Source: Vagococcus_D sp963518325
GTDB taxonomy: Bacteria > Bacillota > Bacilli > Lactobacillales > Vagococcaceae
DNA: 64,000 nt
Reading direction: 5' to 3'
Assembly (NCBI RefSeq): GCF_963518325.1
Contig: NZ_CAUQJB010000019.1
Span: 1-64,000, forward strand
Positions 52,113 through 61,700 of this stretch are shown piece by piece. The notes under the pieces are model-generated. The model was not told the DNA's origin. It ran no database searches and worked only from the letters and a program-made list of their open reading frames with translations. Numbering within the stretch: position 1 is the stretch's first letter; each line of letters begins with the position of its first letter. Both the position numbers and the translations under genes were made by a program.

Positions 52113-54254
52113 TTGAAAAAATCGCATTACCCTAATTGGTTAAATTCGCGTATGGGGTTCTTTGCTCTTCTGGTCATCCTGACCTGGGCTAAAAGTATCT
52201 TTGCTTATCTGATTGATTTTAATTTAGGACTGGAAGATGCGTTCCAATACTTAATATTATTCATCAACCCCTTTGCGACAACTATCTTTATGTTATCTGC
52301 AGCTTTATATATTAAGAAAACCAAGGGCTCCTACATTACGATGATGGTTCTTTATTCCCTGCTGACCTTGTTGTTGTTCTCCAATGTCATTTACTATCGT
52401 GAGTTCACTGACTTTATTACCATTAACACCATGCTAGGTGCTGGTAAAGTTGCCTCTGGTCTAGGAGAAAGTGCCTTGCGCTTGTTCAGACCCTATGACA
52501 TTCTTTACGTGATCGATATTATCGTTCTGATCGTTTTACTGGCCACTAAAAAAATTAAAATGAGTACGACACCTATTCGCGCTCGCTGGGCTTTTGCTAT
52601 GACAGCAATGTCCTTCTTATTGTTTGCTGGTAACTTGTCATTAGCAGAAATGAGTCGTTCCGAATTACTTAAACGAACCTTCTCCCGTAACCATATTGTT
52701 AAATATTTAGGCTTAAATGTCTTTACGGTATACGATGGTGTTCAAACTTACAAAGCCAATCAAAACCGTGCTCAAGCAAGTGAAAATGATGTGGTAAGCA
52801 TCAAAGAATACGTTGACCAGCATCACGCAGCTCCTAACGCCGACAAATTTGGCATTGCTAAAGGTCGAAACGTCATCTACATTCACTTGGAAAGTCTGCA
52901 ACAATTTATGATTGACTATAAGTTAAAAGATGAAAATGGTGTTGAGCATGAAGTCACACCATTCTTAAATAGTTTATTTCACGCTCAAGATACCTTTAGT
53001 TTTGAAAATTCCTTCCATCAGGTAAAAGCTGGTAAAACTAGTGATGCTGAAACCTTGTTGGAAAACTCATTTTTCGGACTGGATCAAGGTCCCTTGTTCA
53101 CACAGTTAGGTGATAAAAATACTTTCCAAGCTGCTCCAGCTATTTTAGGTCAGGAAGCAGGCTATACCAGCGCTGTTTTCCACGGTAATGCCGGAACATT
53201 CTGGAATCGTAATGAAACTTACAAACGATTTGGTTATAATTATTTCTTTGACGCTAGTTACTATGATGTTAATGAAAATAATTCATTCCAGTATGGTTTG
53301 CATGACAAACCATTTTTCCAACAATCAGTGCAATATCTGGAACATCTGCAACAACCTTTTTACACAAAAATGATTGCTGTCTCAAATCATTATCCTTACT
53401 CTGAATTTAAAGACGATGAAGCTGGTTTCCCAATGGCGAACACCAAAGATTCAACCATCAATGGCTACTTCGCAACAGCTAATTACCTTGATAAATCTGT
53501 TGAAGAATTTTTCAATTATTTAAAAGCAAGTGGATTATATGACAATTCGATGATCGTCTTGTATGGTGATCACTACGGCGTCTCTGATTCACGTAATACG
53601 GAGTTAGCGGAATTACTTGGACAGGATCCTACTACATGGAGCAACTTTGACAATGCTCAAATGCAGCGTGTACCATTGATGTTCCATATACCTGGTAGAA
53701 CAGATGGCGGCATTCAATCAACTTATGGTGGCCAAGTGGATGTCTTACCGACCTTACTAGGTTTACTCGGCATCGACAACTCGAAGTATTTACAATTAGG
53801 ACAAGACTTGTTTTCTAAAGAAAACGAGCAAATTGTCGCCTTTAGAAATGGTAATTTCCTTACACCTAAATACACGGTTCTTGGTGACAAAATCTACCTT
53901 AACGCAACTAAAGAATTAGTCGAAGAACCTGGGGAAGAGTTAACTCAGGAAATCGATGCTTTACGTGAAAAAGTACAACTTCAGTTAAAAACCTCTGATG
54001 CTATGACCAATGGTGACTTGCTTCGCTACTACGATAGTGGCTTGAAAGAAGTCGTGCCAGAGGACTATAACTACAAAGGTCAGTTGGAACAAATTGAATC
54101 GATTGAAAAAGAAAAAGGTGCTGCTTCGACTAGTGTTTACAGTAAACACAATGGTAAATCAACCGTTGATTTATATGAAACGAAAACCTATAAAGAGTAT
54201 CATCCAGATGCAACCGATCAATCAACCACCACTTCTACTGAAGTCAAAAAATAA
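52113..54254 (+). CDS. ltaS: Lipoteichoic acid synthase (LtaS family)
   Basis: Membrane enzyme that builds the polyglycerolphosphate chain of lipoteichoic acid from phosphatidylglycerol. Five transmembrane helices in the first 210 residues are followed by an extracellular sulfatase-fold domain: metal-binding Glu in IHLESLQQF (near 259), catalytic Thr in KAGKTSDAETLL (near 309) and GDHYGVSDSRN (near 486). The start is TTG with AAAGGAAG about nine bases upstream. The 713-residue length is on the long side because of a charged C-terminal tail. The two genes that follow, after a terminator, encode an FtsX-like protein and a pseudo-ATPase. Confidence 0.95.
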   Translation: MKKSHYPNWLNSRMGFFALLVILTWAKSIFAYLIDFNLGLEDAFQYLILFINPFATTIFMLSAALYIKKTKGSYITMMVLYSLLTLLLFSNVIYYREFTDFITINTMLGAGKVASGLGESALRLFRPYDILYVIDIIVLIVLLATKKIKMSTTPIRARWAFAMTAMSFLLFAGNLSLAEMSRSELLKRTFSRNHIVKYLGLNVFTVYDGVQTYKANQNRAQASENDVVSIKEYVDQHHAAPNADKFGIAKGRNVIYIHLESLQQFMIDYKLKDENGVEHEVTPFLNSLFHAQDTFSFENSFHQVKAGKTSDAETLLENSFFGLDQGPLFTQLGDKNTFQAAPAILGQEAGYTSAVFHGNAGTFWNRNETYKRFGYNYFFDASYYDVNENNSFQYGLHDKPFFQQSVQYLEHLQQPFYTKMIAVSNHYPYSEFKDDEAGFPMANTKDSTINGYFATANYLDKSVEEFFNYLKASGLYDNSMIVLYGDHYGVSDSRNTELAELLGQDPTTWSNFDNAQMQRVPLMFHIPGRTDGGIQSTYGGQVDVLPTLLGLLGIDNSKYLQLGQDLFSKENEQIVAFRNGNFLTPKYTVLGDKIYLNATKELVEEPGEELTQEIDALREKVQLQLKTSDAMTNGDLLRYYDSGLKEVVPEDYNYKGQLEQIESIEKEKGAASTSVYSKHNGKSTVDLYETKTYKEYHPDATDQSTTTSTEVKK

Positions 54255-54262
54255 TTATCTAA

Positions 54263-54296
54263 GCAACGAATCACATAAGATTCGTTGCTTTTTTGC
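54263..54296 (+). terminator. Terminator of ltaS
   Basis: Perfect stem AGCAACGAATC/GATTCGTTGCT with a six-base loop, then T6. Confidence 0.92.
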
Positions 54297-54376
54297 ACTT
54301 TATCCTTTTTTTTTCATATATTTTTCACATGTATTCTCTATACTATAGATATAAGGTTACCTTTTATACTGGCGAA

Positions 54377-55147
54377 ATGGAGATGAGCGAAATTAAGAAT
54401 GTATTTTCCAGCATTACCTATTACAAAAAATACAACATTATTTTATTTATCTTTTTCTCCATGGCTTTATTATGTCTCACTTGCCTCGTTGTCTTAGATG
54501 CCACGCGAGAAATAAAAGTTAACGAGATTTCAGCACGTTGGGATATTATCTATAAATTTTTACCAGAAATGAAGGCCAATGGCTTTGAAACCTTTTCTGC
54601 CGCAAGTCAAGCACTTAAATCACGGTATCACCTCTTTACCAAATTAGTTGTGGCGGGGATCAGCTTATTGTTGATGCTCCTAACAGGAACACTGCTAATT
54701 AAACGAAGACGTGATATTAACTCTTTGTTAAATTTAGGCATTAAGAAATGGCGAGTGATTTTTCAATTGGTCGTGGAAGCTCTCTTTCCGATTATCTTTA
54801 GTTTTTTTGCCATCTTAGCCTTGTTGTTAATTTTTCAATCGAGTTTTAAAACAGCAACCGTCTCCATCAATGATCGCTTGTTCAATGCAGAGTTGCCTTA
54901 TGACTTGACTTTTAATACCCAACACACGACAGCAATCGAACCTAGTGAAGATAAGGAAAATGTACTGTTACCTTTCAACGAACAATCTTTTTATTTTGTT
55001 GAAGCCAGTGGCAAAACCTTTTCATACCACAATGTATTTTCAGTTGTTTCTCTTAGTTTTATTTTTTTATTAATGTTGAGTTTTTTAGCAGTGACTTTAA
55101 CAACGGCTTTCCTGGTTAACTTTTTAGCTCAAAGGATGTACTACTAA
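54377..55147 (+). CDS. FtsX-like membrane protein
   Basis: About 256 residues from the ATG at 54377 (a second ATG six bases on is possible; neither has a strong ribosome binding site). Four transmembrane helices are arranged as in FtsX: TM1, a first external loop of about 50 residues, TM2, TM3, a second external segment of about 65 residues, TM4. The cytosolic loop LLNLGIKKWRVIFQLVVEAL is the coupling region of FtsX/MacB-type proteins. It lies 13 bases before a gene for an ABC-ATPase-like protein, so the pair is likely a complex at the membrane. Confidence 0.78.
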   Translation: MEMSEIKNVFSSITYYKKYNIILFIFFSMALLCLTCLVVLDATREIKVNEISARWDIIYKFLPEMKANGFETFSAASQALKSRYHLFTKLVVAGISLLLMLLTGTLLIKRRRDINSLLNLGIKKWRVIFQLVVEALFPIIFSFFAILALLLIFQSSFKTATVSINDRLFNAELPYDLTFNTQHTTAIEPSEDKENVLLPFNEQSFYFVEASGKTFSYHNVFSVVSLSFIFLLMLSFLAVTLTTAFLVNFLAQRMYY

Positions 55148-55160
55148 AGGTGGTGTTTTA

Positions 55161-55703
55161 ATGGAACAACAAGTTGATTATTGCGAATATAATCTACCTC
55201 CAGAACAACTGTTTACGTTGCTTTATCTGGAGTCAAGTGCCAAACACGGTGCAGAAAAAAAGAAGAAGAAACTCTCAGCGACATTTGATAACTTCTATTA
55301 TATCGGGCACAACAATTCTCTTTTACCCTTTCTTACAATTGAGGAAAACATGATGCTTGGCATCCCCAAAAAAGAACTGGTATCTTATCAAAACAAGCTG
55401 GAACAATGGGGACATTACTTCAAATTGAAACCAACTATTGGTGCTTTACGACCTGATGGGATTACTCCAGAAACCTGTATGTTGATTCACTTAGTCCGAG
55501 CTTTTGCCATGGAAAGAGAACTAGTCTTTATCGACGAAGTGGCTTTAGATTTGTCCCATGAGTTTGTCGACACCTTAATCCCTACTTTAATCAATTTAGC
55601 TAATGACCAGAAGATGTCCATTATTTTTGTGACAGATCGTATGGAGTTAATTGAAAAATACCCTCAACGGTCACTAATTTTGGACGATAATCAAACGCTT
55701 TGA
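55161..55703 (+). CDS. Degenerate ABC-ATPase-like protein without a P-loop
   Basis: 180 residues that follow the order of an ABC ATPase of the MacB/FtsE type but lack its key motifs. NNSLLPFLTIEENMMLGI matches the Q-loop region with Gln lost; ITPETCMLIHLVRAFAMEREL stands where LSGGQ..R.AIARAL should be; LVFIDEV is a Walker-B-like segment, and the switch His is Asp (FVTDRMELIEKY). No GxxxxGK[ST] exists before it; the region reads LYLESSAKHGAEKKKKK. ATP hydrolysis is therefore not expected. Cotranscribed with the FtsX-like gene, for which it is the presumed partner. Confidence 0.72.
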   Translation: MEQQVDYCEYNLPPEQLFTLLYLESSAKHGAEKKKKKLSATFDNFYYIGHNNSLLPFLTIEENMMLGIPKKELVSYQNKLEQWGHYFKLKPTIGALRPDGITPETCMLIHLVRAFAMERELVFIDEVALDLSHEFVDTLIPTLINLANDQKMSIIFVTDRMELIEKYPQRSLILDDNQTL

Positions 55704-55725
55704 CTTCGGTCTCAGCGTTTTTTTT
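55693..55725 (+). terminator. Terminator of the FtsX-like/pseudo-ATPase operon
   Basis: Stem AAACGCT/AGCGTTT with a 13-base loop, then T8, overlapping the end of the gene. Confidence 0.75.
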
Positions 55726-55732
55726 GCACAAT

Positions 55733-55770
55733 AAAAGGCCCAAAGCTTATAAAAGCTCTGGGCCTTTTAT
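55733..55770. terminator. Terminator of the giant adhesin gene (bidirectional)
   Basis: Arms AAAAGGCCCAAAGCTT and AAGCTCTGGGCCTTTT with a small mismatch and a six-base loop, about 20 bases after the adhesin stop codon; usable on both strands. Confidence 0.9.
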
Positions 55771-55789
55771 GCCGATTTGCATACTGTTG

Positions 55790-58700
55790 CTAAACGGTCT
55801 TACGTTTCCTTCTTACCATCACAATCCCTCCAACTATTCCTGCACCTATGACAGTAGCAAATAAATCAGATTGATTGCCCGCTTGAGGTAAGTCCCCCCG
55901 CCCCTTTTTACTTGAGATAGGCGTCACAGGTTTAATTGGCTCGTTGTATTTGGTTACTTGGACAGCTGACAAGTGATTTTCTTTAACAACTTCTTCAGCC
56001 TCAGCCTTTATCTTGAAGGCGGCTGGTTTAGAATCTAAACGATAACCTGTTGGTGCCTTCGTTTCGATAAAAGCGTAATCCCCTGGTGCCAAGTTTTTAA
56101 CCATAATACGCCCATTGGCATCTGTTATCAGCTCTTGATTAACTACTTCTCCAGCAGCCGTCACTAAGGTAAATTCAGCACCTTCAAGGGATTTCATCGT
56201 TCCAGTCGCTTTCTTCGTCAAGATTACGGAGCCTTGAAGATTAACAGCATCCACAGTGACACTCTCTGGTTTCTGACTATTTTCGGTTGCAATCGTAAAC
56301 GTGAATTTATTGGCCGATAAGACATAACCCACAGGTGCTTTGGTTTCTTTAAAGTAATAGATTCCTGGAGCTAAATCAGTCACTGTAATCATCCCCTGCG
56401 CATCGGAAACTAACTCTTTTGCGATTAAGGTATCCTTGCCTTTATTTTGCAAATACAGGCTAAATTCAGCGCCCGCCAAGACCTTCTCTTGATCATCAAC
56501 TTTTTTTAGTGAGACTGATCCCTGATAGTTAATGAGACGTAAGTTATTAATATCTGCATGCCCATCCTGGCTTTCTCCCTCAATGGTAAATGTTACCTTC
56601 TCAGTGTTAATTAAATAACCACTCGGAGCCTTTGTTTCTAAGAAATAGTATGTACCAGGTGCTAGGTTTTCAGCTTTTACTCGTCCTTCAGAATCAGATG
56701 TTAACTCCTTTTGAATGACTTGTCCTTGTCCGTCTACAAGATTAAAGACAGCTCCTTGAAGCCCCTCTCCTTCTTGATTGCTTTTGATTAGTTCAGCTGT
56801 TCCTTGGTAGTTTTCAAAGACCAACTCTTTATTTAGCCTATAAGCATTCTCAGGTCGATTTTCAGCCCTTGAACCAATTTCAAACTCAATAGGTTCTAGT
56901 CGTTTAATAAAGCCAGCTGGAGCCAGTGTTTCTTCCAGTACGTAGTGACCTGGGGCTAAACCAGTTAACACGATGCTATCGGAATTTCTAGCCGTCACCA
57001 CGTGGTCATTGACCAATTCTCTTGTTTGACCATCGACTTTACTCAATTTAAAGATAGCGTCTTTTAAGACACGGGTCTTTTCATTACCTGATACTTTCTT
57101 AAAGCTGATTGTCCCTTGATAATTGATCAGCTGTCCAGCGTTGAAGACTACAGGCTCTCCTTGAGCCTGATTAGAAATTGTCACTGGGATTGCTTTGGTA
57201 TTTAAGATATACCCCCTTGGTGCCTCAGTTTCCACAAAAGCGTAGTTACCTGGGGCTAGACCTTCGACTGTTACTAATCCTTTTTCATCAGAGACTAACC
57301 CTTCAACCACCAGAGCATCTTCGGCATCTCGATTGATCACCTTAAAGACTGCTCCTCCTAATGGTTGCCCAGCTTCTGTTACTTTTTCTAGTTGAGCCGA
57401 TCCCTGATAATTAACCAAATTTGTCCCTTGTACAACTTCTGGTTGACCCTCATGACTTTCCGCCACTTCAACTTTTATTTTGTTGCTATTGATGAGATAG
57501 CCTTTAGGCGCTTGTGTTTCCTCAAAGAAATAAGTCCCTGGTGATAAATCTGTGGCGACTACGAGTCCTTGATTGTTTGTTTCCAACTTCTGGCGGATTT
57601 CATTTCCTTGACTATCAAGAAGTCTGAAGTGAGCCCCTGCTAACTCGTTCCCCTCTTTATCCACCTTTTTAAGTTGGGCAGCTCCCTGATAATTTGTTGC
57701 TTTTACGTTCACTTCTTCTGGTGCTTCTGATGCCTGATCACTAATAGTAAACCAGACTTTTTCCGTGTTTAAGAGATACCCCTTAGGAGCTACTTGCTCA
57801 CTAAAGTAATAGTTACCTGGTGCCAAATCAGTCACTTGTATTTTTCCTGCTTGATTGGTAATTAAATCTTTTGCTGCCAATGTGCCATCTTCTCGATATA
57901 AGTTAAAGATGGCCTTTTCCAAAGGTTTATTTCTCTGATTCACCTTTGCTAATTCGACACGCCCTTGATAGTTAATCAATTGGCCCCCAAAGACCTCTAA
58001 AGGTCCTTTAAAGGCATTGTTGGCAATCTTAAAGGGAATAGCCGTCTCATTCAACATATACCCCTTAACCGCCTTAGTTTCAACAAAGGCATAGTTGCCT
58101 GGTGCTAAGTTAGCTACCTTGACAATTCCTTCTTGATTAGAGACCAGATTTTCTACAATCGTTTGTTGGTTTTCATTGATGACTTTAAAGACAGCTCCTG
58201 CTAATCCCTGTCCTTTTTGGTCGACTTTAGACAGTTGGGCTCTTCCTTGATAGTTAGCGAAATTACCTGCCATCACTAATGCCGGTTCCCCAATCGTTTC
58301 ATTAACAATCGTGAATGGCAATCTTTCATCATTTAACAAGTGACCTGGGGCTGCTTTGGTTTCCGCAAAGAAATAGGTCCCCGGTGCTAATTTGTTTACC
58401 CTCACTAAGCCCTCGTCATTTGACACGAGACCACTTTGAATCACCTTACCGTCTATTGTCAGAACACTGAACTCGGCATCTGCTAATGTTCTGCCAACTT
58501 CATCGACCTTCACTAAAGCTGCTGATCCTTGGTAATTGGTGGCTGTAACTGTCAAGGTTTCAGGAACTTGACTAGCTTCTTTAGCAATACTAAAGCTAAT
58601 TTTTTCGCCGTTGATTAAGTATCCAACCGGTGCTTTTGTCTCTTTAAAGTAGTATGTGCCTGGCGACAACTCACGGACACGAATTAACCCTTGCTCATTC

Positions 58701-61700
58701 GACACTAATTCTTTCGCAACCAATGTGTCTTCTGCTTTGTTTTGCTTGTACAAACTAAATTCAGCTTGCGCTAGCTTTTCTCCTACCGAATTTTGTTTTG
58801 TTAAGGCAACTGATCCTTGATAATTGGTTAACTCAAGTCCCGTCACGTCCACACGACCGCTGTCGCTGGTTTCCGAAATAATAAATGGAACTTCGTCCTT
58901 ATTGAGCACGTAGCCAGCTGGTGCTTGTGTCTCTACAAATGCATAACTACCAGGTGCCAAATCAACGGCCCTAACAACGCCTTTGCTATCTGACAGGAGG
59001 CCTGTTTGAATTTCGTGACCTTGACTATCTAGGACGCTAAAGATGGCCCCGGCAAGCCCTTGACCATTGGCAGCCCGCTTAGTTAATTCCGCTGTTCCTT
59101 GATAATTCTCAAATAAGTCACTACCACTGCCGGCAAAAACACTAGCTGGTATGCCATTATTTTCAACTGCAACCTCAAATTCAAAGGTCTTAGTACGAGT
59201 GATAAACCCTTTTGGTGCTTTAATTTCTTTGATTTCATAATGACCTGGTGCCAAGCCTGTTAAATTAACAACTCCTGCTGAATCAGCCGTTAACACCCGT
59301 TTATCAACCTTCCCTCGATTGATATAACTCATCTCGAACTCAGCTCCTTTTAATCCATAGGTAGCTGAAGATGGGACTTGACTGCCGTTTACTTTTCTAA
59401 AACTAAATTTCCCTTGATAATTTTTTAAGTTTCCAGCCTTCACTATTTCCGGTTGTCCTTCTGCTGAGGCATCAATCGTAAACTCTTTTTCAAGTGTATT
59501 CAGGATATAACCCGCTGGCGCTTTTGTTTCAACAAACCCGTACTGACCAGGAGCTAAGCCAGTCACGGATACTAAACCATTTTCAGCCGATTGAAGGCCT
59601 TCACGAATGACCAAATCCAGACCGTCTTCGCCCTTTTTATCTTTACTGACAACCTTAAAGACTGCTCCAGATAATGGCTGACCACTTTCATCTTCTTTGA
59701 TCAAGCTTGCTACTCCTTGATAATTAATCGCCCTTACCTCAACAGGATCTAGTTGAGTTTGAGCAGATTGCTGAATGTTAAAGGTTATTTTTTTCGTATT
59801 AATCAAATAGCCCATTGGTGCCTTTGACTCTTCAAAATAATACTTGCCAGGTGCCAAAGCCTTAACTAAAAGATTTCCTTGCGAATTCGTTACTAATCCG
59901 CCGGCAATCAGTTCCCCACTGTCTTTATAAAGAGTGAACTCCGCACCTTCTAAAGGCGTCTCTCGATCGTCTGTCTTCCTTAGTTCAACGCTTCCCTGAT
60001 AGTTGATCAGTTCCCCTGCTTGTTCCACTATCGGGGTACCCTCATACCCACTTTGAATGGTAAAGGACTGCGGCGTCTCGTTTAACATAAAACCTGGAGA
60101 CTTAGTTTCCACAAAGGCGTATTCCCCAGCCACTAAGCCAGTCACTTCAACAACTCCATTAGCATTGGAGCTTAACGACTCGGCAATTGTCTTGCCTTGC
60201 TGATCAATCACTTTGAAGACAGCACCCGCTATAGGATTCCCTAATGCATCCTTCTTGATTAATTGAGCCTTACTTTGATAGTTAGTCAAAGTTCCAGCAG
60301 TAACTTCTACAGGCTCGCCAAGACTAGCATCAGCAATTGTGAAAGCCACTTGTTGTCGGTTGATAACATAACCCTTAGGTGCTTTTAACTCTTCAAAGAA
60401 ATAATCCCCAGGAGCTAAGTTCTGAATCAAAACTTCCCCATCCTGATTCGCAACAATCCCGGTCTTAACTAATTCCCCATTTGCTTTGACTACTTTAAAT
60501 TCTGCTTTCCCCAATCGTTCGCCAGCTTCGTTCAGTTTAATTAAGCGGGCAGTCCCCTGATAATTGATGGCCTGACGCGTTTTAACAACAGCTGGTTCTG
60601 TTCGAGCTTCTTTGCTGATGGTAAAATCATATTTATCTGTATTGAGGAGATAGCCAGTAGGTGCCTTCGTTTCTTGGAAATAATAATCGCCACTGGCTAA
60701 GCCATTGACAACTAGTTTGCCATTGCTATCGGTTACTAATCCTGATTTTATCCCTGTGCCATCTTTTTTAAACAAACTAAATTCTGCATCTTTCAAGGGT
60801 AACTTTAAGACTGATACTTTTTCAAGTTCAACTGATCCTTGATAATTTTCCAAAGCATCCAATGTAATGATCTCTGGTTTGCCTGTCGCCGTTCCTTTAA
60901 TTTCAACTCTTTTAGGAGTTTGATTCAACAAATAACCAGATGGTGCTTCTATTTCAACAATCGTGTAATGACCTGGTGCCAACTCAATGGTCACAAGACC
61001 ATCCTTATTGGAAGTGACCACTTTAACCACCTTCAAGTCTCGATCCAACACGTTAAACCTAGCACCTTGTAGTCCTTTTCCTTGGTTATCTGTTTTCCTA
61101 AATTCAACGATTCCTTGATAATTAATGTAATTGCCCAACGAAATCTTAGCGGTTTCCTGACTTGTAATAGTAAAATCAACCGTCTCTGTATTTTTGATAT
61201 ATCCAGGAGCAGGACTCACTTCAGTCAGGCGATAAGAACCAGTTAGCAAGCCTTCAATCAGTACTTCCCCTTTAATTGTGCTGGTCACGCTCTGATGCTC
61301 AAGAACCTTTTGATAGTGACCTTGGGCATCCTTCATACTGAGGCTAAAGACAGCGCCTGCTAGTGCTTTTCCTTTAGCATCTTGTTTTATCAACGACACT
61401 TGATTGAGTTGATTAGTTACGATCAACGCGTGTGCCACATCTGCATTAGCTTTGCTGACAGTAATCACTTTACCATCTCGCAGCTCCGTCGACAGCATGT
61501 AGCCATTTTGCTGAGCCACTTCTCTCAACAGATAAGTACCGGTCAACATGTTTTGAACATAAACTAAACCATTTGCGTCTGAAGTAACAGTCCGCATTAA
61601 TTTCCGAGTTTTACTGTTTAAGATTTCAAAAGTAATTCCCTTTAGGGGGTTGCCGCGGTTATCGGTTTTTTTCAAATAGAAATTAAGTTTTTCACCACTA

